NCBI GenBank assembly: GCA_029964075.1
Contig: CM057138.1
Location: 11,960,932-12,024,931 of the forward strand
Length of the DNA: 64,000 nucleotides
Origin: Patiria pectinifera
Taxonomy: Eukaryota; Echinodermata; Asteroidea; Valvatida; Asterinidae
Reading direction: 5' to 3'
Made by a program: the position numbers and the translations under genes. Numbering within the stretch: the first letter of the stretch is position 1; every line of letters begins with the position of its first letter. The notes under the pieces were generated by a model that ran no database searches, was not told the origin of the DNA, and was given only the letters and a program-made list of their open reading frames with translations. This document shows positions 23,211-34,930 of this stretch, one piece after another.

Positions 23211-25140
23211 TCAATGCTGCTTGGAATGGAACTGAACAACAAATCTTAGGTGTTAGCTGTAGTTTCAGTGATAGGCCTACGTGTTGGATCCGGAACATGC
23301 TGAATCAAGAAGTGCATTATTTACATGTCAATGAGATGGGTATGATGTAGAAGTCTGTATCCCACCTCCCTCAACTGATAGATTTGGCAACTGATGATAT
23401 TTGGCACACTTCAGAGATTTGTGCGGAATCTTTTCCAATGGTGAATCAAGATGTTTCCGTTCGCTAGACGGCAGGGTTAGCGAATGTAAGCGATAGTAAC
23501 AGCCTAACAGAAGAATTTTCCCTGTCTCCAGCTTAAAAATATGAAGCAGAAATTCTAAATGCCTAATTTGACCTTTGAATTTCTTGTTGTTGCAATACAT
23601 GTTTAATGCAATCATTTTTAAATGAAACTACTTGCCCCACGTTGTAGCAATATCAACCGTAGTTGGGGTAAATTGCAACAAAAATACTGTTTCGTTAATT
23701 CACAAAGAGACTGCAAAATCATTAACTGTAATGTTTTATATTAGAAATACAGAGCTTACACTGGTGTAAATCCAAGTAATAATAGTGAATGTCAGGCGCA
23801 AAATGTAATATTTATAATAAATAAATAGCACCAGTTCCCCTTCATCTAATCTGAAGAAACATTCTTTCAAGAGCAGCACTTGTGTATACATGAAACAACT
23901 AAATGTATACTTTTTTTATGCGAACAGGATACAAATTTCATCAAACCTCAGGCCCCAAAACACGGAGATTGTCACTACTAAAATGAAAACAAAAATACGG
24001 TGCGAATAAAGCTAACGAAATGGATTTGTTAGCTATACAGATAGGCAACTAATTAAGCATTTAAAACATTCGAATTCACAAGAAAACAATAAACAAATAA
24101 AACCATCTCCTAGTCTAAATGTTAATAATGACAGACAGCATGACTGTATCACTACATATATTAAAATTAATATCGTTTATTTTATTAGCATATAGATCTA
24201 AGGAGCTTCTTTAATTTGATTTTTTTTTGTTTATGTCAACGACTCAACGTTATAATTTATTGCAGCGAGTGCCTACTGTGTTTATTTTAACTTCATCCAA
24301 CGCCAACATTTAAAATGTTAGGCAGGTATGTATATTTCATGGAAACATACTGTGCTTAACGAGCAGTTTGGCAAACGACAACCATGCCGTGTATCATAAA
24401 CAATTAGCATACACAACCAACTGTTCACGCAAAATACGTACAAAGGAACTTTGCCCCCGGATCCTGGTAGGGCGTATTATGGCATCTTCAATGTACGCAA
24501 CTTACTATTGTGTGCTTAACCCAGCCAGTCAAAAGTCTAATTTTTGGACCGCTACAATTAATTCCTTGGCAGAATTATGCATTGCCAAACACCTTTAACT
24601 ATAGACCCCGCATTAATTGGAATAAAAAACACGTTTTTGATCAAGTACACAACCAAACATGACACTTATAACGGCATGAGCATTTGAATATCGTCGACTG
24701 CTAATGATGAATAACATGCACCTTCTGACCTGTGTGGTACTTTGTTTGCTTTTCACAATAGTCTGCTACATGTTGGGAAATCCCAAATGTATTTATGTAC
24801 CAGGACGCATGTAGTTGTTCGTTTGGTATTCTTTATACCGATGCGCGGGATCAAAATAATCCCAGCTTCTTGGAATTTGTGTAAATACAATTACCACGAT
24901 TGTTGACTGTATTTGGTTAATTTTTTTACCGTGTTCGAATGATTATTTTTATGTATGCGTACCATACCCAAACACGTTTAAATAAAAACATACCAACTGA
25001 CTTCCAATCGAAGTAGGTTTTGTGGATTACGGAAACAATCTATAACTTCCAGTAGACTGTATGTGGGTGTTTTATATAACTATCTTTGTTAACGATTAAC
25101 AAATTACCAATCCAACAAATCATTGTTTGAAGTTATGTTT
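23211..25140. other. Non-coding AT-rich sequence
   Basis: No protein-like frame, RNA gene or inverted element is recognisable across these 1.9 kb. Confidence 0.45.
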
Positions 25141-25146
25141 TCGTTG

Positions 25147-25156
25147 ATATATAAAG
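25147..25156 (+). promoter_or_regulatory. Candidate TATA box upstream of the small gene
   Basis: ATATATAAAG followed about 30 bp later by a plausible start region near 25180. It is the only well-formed TATA element I noticed within 1.5 kb upstream of the exon at 26610. The following transcript would need an intron containing the foldback element at 25278-26431. A chance match in AT-rich DNA is possible. Confidence 0.2.
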
Positions 25157-25277
25157 GAGTCTGATGAGGATGTATATTGAAGACCGAAACACAAACTGAT
25201 CCGTGTATAGTTCCAGTAAAGTGGTTACAAGTGCTCAGGTGCCACTTTGGAGGCAATGTGCTTGAAATGTCGTTAAT

Positions 25278-26431
25278 GGGTCATTCCATGTCAGACCAAC
25301 GCACTTTTTTTTACCTCATGTCTTCCGATTTTAATAAAAATTGCTGTGCTTGTAGGTCCTGATGGGCAATGAATGCACACCAATTTTTAGCCCGATCCGA
25401 CCTTCAACGTGGTCAGGGTAGAAACCAAAAAAACCCGGACATTTTTAGAGTAAAATACCACCCTTTTGGTAAAAAAAATGCCAAAACCATGTCAATTTTC
25501 ATCAAATATATGCGAATTTGGTATTAAAATAATAAGAATTGCATGCTCAAATCAACTCTTTTGTCAAAATTAAATTTTGTGAAAAGGAGGTCAAGTGACC
25601 TTTAATATGTTATCGTGACCTTTGACCCAATTTATTTACTAATGTATCATTCCAAGGTTGTCAATTTGTTTGTTTGATTTTTGGGTATTTTTTTTTTTCA
25701 CAATTGCAATCTTCTACAGAAATTTGAAAACAAAAAGCTGTGAGCCCCCCCCCCCCCAAAAAAAAGCCAAATCCTGGGTGCGCCACTGCTGATAATTTAT
25801 ATAATGAGTCTGTTTAGACCTCATCATCCCTAAACATGAGAAATTCCCAAACCAAGATGAATTTAAGTAGCTTTAGAAACAGAAAAGTAAGTTGTGTGGG
25901 TGGATTTCTAATGTAAATTCTATACATGTACCCATTTGTAACCTACCAACTGTACAAAAATAGTCATAAAGTTGTAAATTTTGAAGACCCCTATTGATTT
26001 TTGGTAGATTATGATAGAGGAAGTCATGCTCTATCAAGTCATTTACTTTGTTTATTTTCGGAATGATACATTAGTACATGAATTGGGTCAAAGGTCACGA
26101 CAACATATTAAAGGTCACTTGACCTCCTTTTCACAAAATTTATTTTTGACAAAAGAGTTAATTTGAGCATACAATTCTTATGATTTTGATACCAAATTCG
26201 CATATATTCGATGAAACTTGACATGGTTTTGACATATTTCTACCAAAAGGGTGAGATTTTACTCTAAAAATTTCCGGTTTTTTTAGTTTCTGCCCTGACC
26301 ACATGGTAGGTCGGATCGGGCTAAAAATTGGTGTGCATTCATTGCTCATCAGGACTTATAAGCACAGCAACTTTTATCAAAATCGGAAGACATGAGGTAA
26401 AAAAGTGCGTTGGTCTGACATGGAATGACCC
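25278..26431. mobile_element. Foldback element with about 400 bp arms
   Basis: Left end GGGTCATTCCATGTCAGACC, right end its reverse complement, flanked by TAAT on both sides (possible 4 bp target duplication). The arms run about 25278-25660 and 26050-26431 and match along their length with scattered substitutions. Each arm carries AGGTCAAGTGACCTTTAATATGTT-type sequence and a GGGTCAAAGGTCA direct repeat. The centre contains a C-run and no open frame of note. Confidence 0.8.
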
Positions 26432-26639
26432 TAATGAATACGTCTGCTTTATACAAAATGCACGTTTATGGGAGTCCAAGAGCTCTTTTTTGTGCTAATA
26501 TGGTTTTGTATTTGCTTACGCATTGCAGTTTTGCTCGTTCTGTTTGTCTTTCAGTGGTCTTTGGTTGAAAATGTATACAAAGAGTAAAATGTTTTACATT
26601 TACTTACAGGGCTTGTTAAGGAGTGATAAAAAAAAAACC

Positions 26640-26718
26640 ATGAGTGGACATTGTGAGAAGGGGCAGACGGACGATGACAAGAAGAAAGAGGAGCCCAAGG
26701 CACCCCAGATACCAGCAG
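26640..26718 (+). CDS. Small Gly/Asn-rich protein gene, exon 1 of the coding sequence
   Basis: The exon runs 26610-26718, between a good acceptor (TTTACATTTACTTACAG) and a perfect donor (CAG|GTGAGT). The ATG at 26640 has a favourable context (AAAACCATGA). It encodes a charged head, MSGHCEKGQTDDDKKKEEP then KAPQIPA, and ends in phase 1. The frame stays open upstream of the ATG to the acceptor, so more coding sequence upstream is possible, but the downstream exons are phase 1 and this acceptor is phase 0. With the exons at 30269 and 34831 it makes a 73-residue product. No signal peptide or membrane segment. I recognise no family. The exon abuts the LINE that follows, so it could instead be LINE 5' sequence; this is the main doubt. 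Confidence 0.45.
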
Positions 26719-26846
26719 GTGAGTAATGCCGAGGATCCAAGAAAGAAGATCGAACTACGACCTCTTTGGGAGTATACTGATGACACTAGCGGGGGGGGGG
26801 AGGGTGTTGAGAGAAGCGGAACTTGCCTTTTTGTTATTTTTATGTG

Positions 26847-29800
26847 ACATGAAGGCATCAGCAATCCTGCAACTCAACGTCGAAGGGCTCAACATCACCA
26901 AGCTCGACATCCTTGAACAGATTGCCACCAAGAACAAGGCAACTGTCGTCCTACTCTAGGAAACACACAAGAAGAACAATGCCATCCTTAAGCTCCCCGG
27001 GTTTACGCTAGCCGGCCACACCAAGAGCAAACATCACGGCCTGGCAACATTTGTCCAAGATGGCGCGTCCTGGTCACCGGCAGGCCAATACGCAGATGAT
27101 GCCGAAACCGAGTGGATCGCCACCAAGGTGCAGGAGACCACTGTGGTGAACGTCTACAAGCCACAACCAAGCCGACTAGATCAAGGCTCACTGCCAGACG
27201 TCCCTGCCCCAGCCCTGTATGCCGGCGATTTTAACAGCTAGCACACCGACTGGGGGTATAAGACAATCAACAAAGATGGCGAGTTTCTGGCAGATTGGTC
27301 CTCCTCAGCCATCTCCTCAGTGCTCCTCGTCGACCCAAAGGAGCCCCACTCGTTCACCTCCGGGCGCTGGAACACCAAGTCCAACCCAGACCTGGCCTTC
27401 GCCAAAGTTTCCGGGCAAGAACCACTGCCACTTCGGCGCATCTTGGACCGATTCCCTCGCTCACAACATCGCCCGTCACTAATCACAACACCATCACTGA
27501 TCCAGTCGACGGAGGGAAAACCAGTCCGGAGGTGGAACTTCCGCAAGGCGAACTAGGCAAACTTCGCACGAGATGTCAACACCGCTGCCGAAGCCCTGCC
27601 AGTGCCTACCGCCACCAACATCGACGACGCATATGAGGCCTACCGCAAGGTGCTCCAAGACCCAGCCAAAAAATACGGCCCGCGGGGAGCCAGAAAGAAC
27701 TACATGCCCTGCTGGGACGAAGAATGTGAAGACCTCCTGCGCGCTCACAATGAAGCCAAGAGCAACGTTGAGGGGGCCACAGCCGCCACAGATCTCCTTA
27801 ACCGAGGAGCCAGAAAGAACTACATGCCCTGCTGGGACGAAGAATGTGAAGACCTCCTGCGCGCTCACAATGAAGCCAAGAGCAACGTTGAGGGGGCCAC
27901 AGCCGCCACAGATCTCCTTAACCGGCTGAACACCAAACGGAGAGAATGGTGGACAGAGACCGTCGAGTCAATCGACTTTACCCACTCCAGCCGACGAGCG
28001 TGGCAGACCATCAACAAGCTGACTGTTCAGGGAACCAAACCAAAACCATGCCCCATCACTGCAGACGCCATCGCAGCACAGCTCATCAGCAATGGCAGGT
28101 TCCCCAACGCAGACAAGGCCTTCACCAGGAAGATCACCGACGAGGTGAACGACCTACGGAGGGCCCCCTGCGCCGACTGCAACCTCTCGGGAGACTTCAC
28201 CAACGACGAGATGGTGTTGGCTTTCAAACATCTGAAGCCAAACAAAGCAGCCGGGATCGACAACATCCACCCAGAGTTCATTCTACATCAGGGCAGCCAA
28301 GCTACTGAGTGGCTAAGATTCTTCTGCTCTGTCTGCTACCGCTCCTCCAAGCTCCCGAAGAACTGGCGCCGCGCAAAGGTCATCGCCCTCCCGAAGGCGA
28401 ACCAGCCGATGGATGACCCAAAGGGATACCGGCCCATCGCTCTTCTGTGCGTGCCGCACAAGATCATGGAACGCCTCCTGCATGCACGCCTCAATCCGGT
28501 GATCGACCCAATACTGCCAAAGGACCAAGCCGGTTCCCCGCCGCGGGAAGTCCACGGTAGACCAGGTGACCCTTCTCACTCAGGATATCGAGGACACCTT
28601 CCAGAAAGGTGAGACGGCGGGTGTCGTCCTCCTCGATCTAACGGCGGCGTACGACACAGTCTGGCTCCGCGGACTCCATCTTAAGCTTCTACAGACGATT
28701 CCGGACCGACACATGGTGGGCTTCATCATGGAGATGCTGAGCAACCGCAGCTTCACCCTCCACACCAGCGATGGCCAACACAGCAGGCTGAGAAGACTCA
28801 AGAATGCTGTCCCCCAAGGCTCGGTACTAGCCCCGATGTTGTTTAATATCTACATCCACGACCTCCCAGACACCCTGTCGAGCAAGTATGGATATGCAGA
28901 CGACCTTACCATCATGTTCGCCGACAAGTGCTGGGAGACAATCGAATCGGGGCTCACGGCCGACATGGACACCTTGTCCACGTATCTGTCGAACTGGCGC
29001 TTGAAGCTCTCTGTGGCCAAAACCATGTCCTCCGCATTCCATCTCAAAAACAGAGAGGCAAGCTGCGAGCTCAACATCATCGTCAACAACCACAGACTCC
29101 AGTTCGAGGCCACTCCGACATACCTAGGGGTCAAGCTCGATCGCACCCTGACGTACCGCCAACACCAGGGAAATGTGTCAGCAAAGACATCAGCCCGCGT
29201 TGCCCTCATACGACGGCTAGCTGTCACAACGTGGGGTGCATCGACTAAGACACTGCGCATCTCCACCCAAGCGCTGGTCTTCTCCGCCGCTGGGTATTGC
29301 GCCCCAGTCTGGTGTAGGAGCACCCACACCAAGAAGCTGGACATTACACTCAACAACGCCCTGCGCACGGTCTCCGGCTGCCTGCGCGCCACACCGGTCA
29401 ACCAACTACCGATCCTCGCATGCATTGCCCCACCATCTCTACGTCGAGAAGCCGCCGTCCTGGCACTGCCGCGTAAGGCCACCAATGACGACAACCATTT
29501 TCTCCACAATTTCGCCACAGAGATCCCACACCGCGCCCGCCTAAAGTCACGACGTCCTTTCAAGGAGCACGCCCACCAGCTTCTTTGCTCCGTACCACCT
29601 GACATTTCCAAAAGGCTGTGGCTCAAATGGACGATGCTGAACCGCCTCAGAACTGGCGTAGGCCGCTTTGCCGTGACTGTGAAAGGCTGGGGGCTCATGG
29701 ACTCTGCCGCATGCGACTGTGGCCACCCAGAGCAGTCAGTTGACCATATCATCGAGTCCTGTCCACAGCACCGGCCACCCCACGGCGAACATAGCATTAT

Positions 29801-29940
29801 CACCCTGGACGATGACACAAAGACATGGCTTTTCTCCACCAAGTTGCAGGTGTGATGAAGAGACGATGGTAGCATACGAGAGAAAAAGAAGCAATTCACA
29901 GCCGCAACGAGTACAAGTACATACTCTCTGGCGCGAAAAC
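26847..29940 (+). pseudogene. Jockey-like non-LTR retrotransposon, ORF2 with endonuclease and RT
   Basis: A frame of about 1000 codons. The endonuclease domain starts MKASAILQLNVEGLN; GDFNS sits near 27227. The RT domain has NKAAGIDNIHPEF, RPIALL, AAYDTVW, VPQGSVLAPMLFNIYI and the catalytic box YADD near 28893. A late cysteine/histidine motif, CDCGHPEQSVDHIIESCP, is typical of I/jockey-group elements. Damage: in-frame TAG stops at 26957, 27239 and 27554, an exact 120 bp tandem duplication at 27685-27924, and a frameshift between 28530 and 28566. ORF2 ends in TGA at 29853-29855, and the A-rich GAGAAAAAGAAG tail suggests the 3' end. GC content is well above the flanks. It lies in the first intron of the small gene, same strand. 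The 5' limit is uncertain. Confidence 0.9.
27685..27924 (+). repeat. Exact 120 bp tandem duplication inside the LINE
   Basis: Two adjacent 120 bp copies appear identical base for base, so 40 codons (beginning GARKNYMPCWDEECEDLL) occur twice without shifting the frame. The absence of differences implies a recent event, or an assembly error. Confidence 0.9.
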
Positions 29941-30268
29941 AAACAATACCAATGAATGTTGTACTACCTCAGACTTAGCTGAGTGCATAAAGCTATTGAA
30001 TCGTATAGTTGTCACAATAGCGTCATCTTGGGAGAAATCTCGTACACATCTATGTGTTTTAACTTGATCAAAGTGTCAAGACTCAACGTTGTTCCCATGG
30101 CTTTCGAACAGTATACTATTACTACATGTATGTAGGTATGTGCCCTCTCACCTCGATATGTGATCATTCGCAAATTAGTAACCTCCACTGACATGATTTT
30201 GAGCAAATTAAAACACAGAATTGTTTTAGAAATATCAATGAGCATACGTTATGAATTAATATCAACAG

Positions 30269-30364
30269 GTGCGCAAGTCGGAAACATCGGCACTATTAGC
30301 GGTAATAACAACCCTACCATTGTTGGGGCAGGACAAGTTAACTACAATTATCCGCCGCCTACAG
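30269..30364 (+). CDS. Small Gly/Asn-rich protein gene, exon 2 (amyloid-like core)
   Basis: Bounded by ATATCAACAG| and |GTAAAT, phase 1 on both sides, 96 bp, so it can be skipped or repeated without frame change. Joined to the previous exon it encodes residues 27-58, reading GAQVGNIGTISGNNN then PTIVGAGQVNYNYPPPT. Short hydrophobic strands (QVGNIGTI, TIVGAGQV) alternate with Gly/Asn turns, the pattern of amyloid-forming motifs. QVGN recalls the core of the RHIM motif of necroptosis adaptors (consensus I/V-Q-V/I-G-x-x-N-x-M/L), but the first position is Ala and the downstream Asn is out of register, so this is a resemblance, not an identification. The acceptor lacks a strong pyrimidine tract. 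Confidence 0.5.
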
Positions 30365-32340
30365 GTAAATACGAATCTTAAGTTTCTTTCGGGCCTTATT
30401 TTATATACCACTAAGGGATGGGAGCGATATTTCATCATTGTTAAATGTCTGTGACAGAGCTTTATTGTATTTTTAAATAATATATATCCGGTATCTAGTA
30501 ATGGTCAAACCAATTACAAAATTCTACAGAGTGTTGGATAATTTCTCTGAACTAATAATTAGATATCGTGGTTAATTGGCTCTATCTTGGACGTAACACT
30601 TCCTTTCTTTAAACTCTGGAATTGTCCACAGGGCAATTAGAACTACTAATTCATAACTATAGATTTGCGTTTGTTGAGCTACAAACGCATGGTGATCGGG
30701 CAGGCAATTTCGTTGGGCATGAGGATGTGAATTTTTTATGCCAGAACAGAAAAAAAAATCAAGACATTCTGCCTTTTCAAGCGAAACCGTTTGCTTCAAT
30801 TTGAAAACAGTGCATCTCTTTGGGTCTGATTAACATCATTGCACATTTTATTTCACGTATCTGTCAGTTCAGGTTTGATTACGTCATCAGTTAAAAATAT
30901 TGTAGAAATATTTATTTAGTTCAGACGGCATATATCTTCATCGTGAGGTAAAAAGAACTTCAGAAAACAACAAAGATTACAACCAATGTATCTATCGATA
31001 ACACCTAACTTCCGGTTCGATGAACATTGTAGATAGCATCATTATTTGTGCTACGAGCATCTTCATAACGGATCAAATGATGGATTTGTATAATAAAAGA
31101 AGAATAATATATCATTTTCAAATTCTCCCTAGAATAACTTTCTATAGTTTTATCCTGTATGATAAGGAGTTTGTAGATCAGAAAATGTAAGCGGAATATT
31201 ATTGTTCCACTCAGTGGCGTATACGCACCAGAAAACATAGGATTAGCATATATTACAAATATAACGAAAATGGTTTTTGCTTACCTTTTTTGTTTACTAT
31301 AATCCTGAGCACTATTGGGAGGCTTTTAGTAAATTCCTTGACCCAGAAAACATATGATTACCCTTTTAAAAAATTTTTTTTGTTGACTAGAAGCTAAAAA
31401 ACAGCGCAAATTATGTATTTCATGGCGGCCATTTTGAAAATCCAAGATGGCCGCCATGCAGGTGTCTACGCAAATACCAACATTGATTTTCCGGTTCTCC
31501 TTGCTCTGAAGATTCTAAAAATGTATGTTTGCTAATCTCCAAAAAAAATGACCGAAACTATATTTCTTAACATAGCGAACCTGACTAGTCTAATGATGTC
31601 ATGATTTTGAAACCACGGAAAGGCATTTGCGGTTGTACAAAGACAATATCTACGGCCAATTTTGTAAATTGTGACGAATTAGTTTTAAATTCTAAAGTCT
31701 CAAATATCTTTCAGGTGCCACTAAAGGGCAGCCTTTCCAGTTATGACTTCACAAAGCCAATTTCTGTATTTTGCATTCCTCACTAATCTTTTGCATAATT
31801 TATATAAATGTAGAAAAAAATCCTTCCGTTTTCAAGTTATATTCAATCCTCATTGCACTTCCGGTACCACCGTAGGTCAAGGTCAAGCGACTCCATGTAC
31901 ACGACAAAAATGATTCATCATGAGTTATAGATAATACAAATTGTCATTTTTTTGAACTGAAATCTGTAGTCATTTGATACCCGATGCAAGGGCGGAAATC
32001 GCTCCTCGAACGTAGGGGGGGGGGGACACAGGTTTTGTTTTCTTTTCTATTCGTTTTTTTCCAGCTCTCAGTTCTTCACAGAAAAAAAACAGATTTCCTG
32101 CAAGTAGCCTTAATAAAAGGATTTGTCAGTCTAAATGTTGTTTATTAAGTCGTGAATGCATGCACGCAACCTCAATTTCTTCTGGATGAGAGAGTCCTCA
32201 TGAGTATGACATTAAAAGCAAAATGTGATTGCAAGGTTTTGGAAAATGCTGCATATTTGTTTCACATAGCAACCGACCACCATAAAATTATATCCCCCTA
32301 AGCTCTTGTGTGACCAGAGGCCACCAGTTTAAAGTATTAA
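30365..32340. other. Intronic sequence with dispersed repeat fragments
   Basis: Inside the second intron of the small gene. It contains the hairpin at 31421-31458 and a G-run at 32018-32028. CTTCCGGTACC and GGTCAAGGTCAAGCGACTCCATGTAC near 31857-31900 resemble sequence near 20655-20700. No separate gene is seen. Confidence 0.4.
31421..31458. repeat. Short perfect-type hairpin, AAAATGGC module
   Basis: CATGGCGGCCATTTTG, a 6-base loop, then CAAGATGGCCGCCATG; 15 of 16 stem positions pair. The same AAAATGGCNGCC module occurs in each 3.54 kb unit and in the foldback at 53034, so it is probably the tip of a dispersed foldback family. Confidence 0.7.
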
Positions 32341-32490
32341 ACAAGGTTGGATCTCAAAAAGTGGCCGGTTCTGCACAGATGCACTGACATACGGAATAGC
32401 CTCCCTAAAGTTGTGGTTTCAGCACCTAGTACTCTGCAGACCTTGGACAAGCTGTGGGATTCACTCTTTTTGTATTGCTACAAACATAAT
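32341..32490 (+). pseudogene. Short LINE ORF2 C-terminal fragment
   Basis: The frame reads RCTDIRNSLPKVVVSAPSTL then QTLDKLWDSLFLY, matching the layout near the C-terminus of CR1/Rex-like LINE polymerases (R-x-x-x-x-WNSLP-x-x-V-V-x-A-x-S, then LDK-W). Only about 50 codons remain. Confidence 0.4.
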
Positions 32491-32556
32491 ATAGCTGTCC
32501 CTAGACGTACCTCACGATACGCCAGACGTTCAGACGATCCTCGTGGAGAAAGGGGG

Positions 32557-33014
32557 TTTAACCCTAAAGGGGCCGGGTTATTTTGACCATCTCTCAGCCG
32601 GGGGGGGGGGCGCCCCCCCCCCAAGATCTCGGCCATCGAGTGACAAATTTTTTTGAAACTCAGCACATGCATAGAACAACGCTTCCTAAACATGCCCAAG
32701 AAATTTCATGACTAAAGGTCAAAGGGTTTTGGAATTATGGCTAATTAATTATTCATATTTATGAATGGCAATTCTGCTCGGTGTACACGACGTATATGCG
32801 AAAATTCAGTTTTCACGGCGCGTAGCGCCGACAAAATTTTCGCTACGTGCCAACCCGTTGTCCGATTTTTATGTTTTTGGTATCAAAAGATGTGCAAAGC
32901 TCGAGGCTAAAAAGTCATAACAGCTCGGGTCGCGAAAACATTTTTTTGAGAAGCTATCGCGGAAAATGTTGAGGGGGGGGGCGGATTCCGCCCCCCGGCC
33001 CCTTTAGGGTTAAA
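32557..33014 (+). mobile_element. piggyBac-type MITE, full length (458 bp)
   Basis: The 21 bp terminal inverted repeats are perfect (TTTAACCCTAAAGGGGCCGG at the left). The ends contain TTAA followed by CCCT, the target duplication and first bases expected of piggyBac-superfamily elements. The interior carries long G and C runs just inside both ends (near 32600 and 32975), CCAAGAAATTTCAT, GGTCAAAGGGTTTTG and GCTAATTAATTA. No coding capacity. Family members: 51017-51464 (opposite orientation) and truncated copies in tandem units 1-3. Confidence 0.9.
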
Positions 33015-33637
33015 CCGTACGGAAAGTGCCTTTAAATGAGCTTGACGACCAGTTATAAAGATCAAATCATTGCCAAGCTCGGCACGAGGGGATACAAATG
33101 TTTACAGACACAAAGATGGTAACAAATAAAACGACAGGCGAACGAAATTGAATTGGATTATTTATTTTAGTTGAAGGTATTATATTATTATCAGAGCTAT
33201 TAAGTATAGTTTCCATTAGAAGATTAAGTTTGAATAAATACGAACGTAACATCAAAGAGTTAAAAGGAAATTAATTACATGAATTGTTAAGGTATTTACA
33301 AATCATCGGACATTTTGAAAAGTCATGTGCGTGATAAAGGGGTAGCCATTAATTACTCAGTCTGTGAGGGTGTATATAACATTAAAATTAATAAGATGAA
33401 TTAAATCTTTTTAAATATAGTAAAGATTTATACAAGCATGTATCTGTGTAGAACGATATTATTATCTGGATTAACCATCAAAGCGAGAATATTTATATAG
33501 CAACAAATTAAGATGAAGACGATTAGCGGAGGCGGACATTGGGAACTTTATTTCCATAAATTGGGAACTCAAGGTTTATTATCAAAAACGATAAAGGAAT
33601 TATACTTAAAAAAGAAAGCATATACACATGAAGGACA
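33015..33637. other. AT-rich intronic sequence
   Basis: No gene, repeat structure or element ends recognised. Confidence 0.45.
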
Positions 33638-33930
33638 TTTGGGAAGACTATAGCTAGGAGGATATTTTTGAAGAAGGAATTTGGGGAAGACTAACCGGTA
33701 TGGCTAAGAATGATTTTTTTTAATAAAAAAATTGGGGAAGACTAACCAGCATGGCTAGGAGGATATTATAGTAGGAAAAATGGGGAAGACTAACCGGCAT
33801 GGCTAGGAGGATATTTTTAAAAAAGAAAAACCGGGAGAGACAAACCGGCATGGCTAGGGTGATATTTTCTAACAAAGGAAATCGGGGAAGACAAACCGGC
33901 ATGGCTAGAAGGATATTTTCTAGCCAGTGA
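33638..33930. repeat. Minisatellite, about 51 bp unit, six copies
   Basis: The core TGGGGAAGACTAACCGGCAT followed by GGCTAGGAGGATATTTT recurs about every 50 bp with variable A-rich linkers. On the minus strand the last four copies stay open in one frame, giving a 17-residue period around ENILLAMPVSLPHF. I treat that as a by-product of the 51 bp period because no start or splice context supports a gene. Confidence 0.85.
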
Positions 33931-34489
33931 GTTCTAATCAAGCCTTAGTCATTCTCTATTGAACACAAAGGACCTGGACCATGAAGAAATTTGCGTGTAC
34001 ACTGCTTTTTAGACATTACAGCCTGCAGTGGTAAAATATCAACTGTTTGTAGTCAGTATCAACATCATCGTACGTACATCTCCTAGCCTAAAACCACGAT
34101 AATATCCCCCGAAATTATATTACTCACAAAAAGTCACAGGCTGAACTGACAACTTTCCACTCGTAATATTGCCATGGGGTATGGCAGCCATAGCGATTGC
34201 GGGCCGGAGTGGGGCCGAATTTGTATAGGAGTAGCAAATTATAATGTCGTACGCAGGCAACATTGTGTGAATGTAAGTATTAAACGTACATGTATACCGC
34301 ATGAACCAACACGCACGTACAGTACATGTATACGTGGGTAGGCGTACATGGGACCATTGGTGGTTAAAAAAACAGCTTGGTCGAACCGACAAGAAAACCA
34401 AAATTGGTTCTCAGCCACAAAGCGACGTATCAAAGAGGCTTTTCCCTTAAGACTCTGCCATGGTTGGTCACCCACCTACACATAAAAAC

Positions 34490-34590
34490 ATGGAGGGGAC
34501 ATTCGACATTGTGTCCCCCCTTACCAAATTCATGGGGGGACGTGTCCCCCTGTCCCCCCCCCCCCCCCCGGATTTCCGCCCATGACCCGA
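34490..34590. repeat. G/C-run repeat end with GGATTTCCGCCC
   Basis: GGGGGGACGTGTCCCCCTGTCCCCCC(n)GGATTTCCGCCCATGA reads like one end of a MITE. A possible opposite end, AAGGGCGGAAATC followed by a G-run, lies at 31988-32028 in inverse orientation. The 2.5 kb gap makes pairing of the two uncertain. Confidence 0.3.
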
Positions 34591-34830
34591 TGACAGAGTA
34601 GCATGCACACCTCAGGTCAGAGTCGATATGTGTTGAAAGTTTAAAGTGTATACTAACAAAAGCTCCCGAGGGGTGCAGAAAGGAGGAGCGAGGAATATTT
34701 CTATACGGTTTTCAAATGCCAAATTGAAGTAGTCAAGTGTTTGGGCGATTCTAGCAATTACTTGGTGTTGGATTCATGATGGTCATTCGATTCTGTTTTT
34801 TTATACTTGTTCTTTGTTTCCATGATACAG

Positions 34831-34877
34831 GTGCTACTGGAGGTGGAAACAAGGCCCCAGATTCACAAAAACCTTAG
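34831..34877 (+). CDS. Small Gly/Asn-rich protein gene, terminal exon
   Basis: A pyrimidine-rich acceptor (TTGTTCTTTGTTTCCATGATACAG) is followed by GTGCTACTGGAGGTGGAAAC. Entered in phase 1 it encodes residues 59-73, GATGGGNKAPDSQKP, then TAG at 34875-34877. An AATAAA lies 54 bp after the stop. Phase match, hydrophilic glycine-rich content continuing that of the preceding exon, and a nearby polyadenylation signal support this as the true end. The product is 73 residues (79+96+47 = 222 coding bases including the stop). Confidence 0.5.
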
Positions 34878-34930
34878 TCTGGAGATTCCATTTCGGGTAT
34901 TCTTAAAGAACTCACAAATTAGTGCCATGA

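Noticed and set aside
25160-25200. Hammerhead ribozyme-like core (CTGATGA ... CGAAAC) downstream of the candidate TATA box
   Set aside because: The two core blocks are correctly ordered, but the sequence between them forms at most two base pairs of stem II, and no adjacent stem I or III with an NUH cleavage site is visible.
26644-26847. Alternative frame across exon 1 into the LINE (NAEDPRKKIELRPLWEYTDD)
   Set aside because: It looks mildly protein-like and may be LINE 5' sequence, but it has no start context or known domain. Kept only as the main doubt about exon 1.
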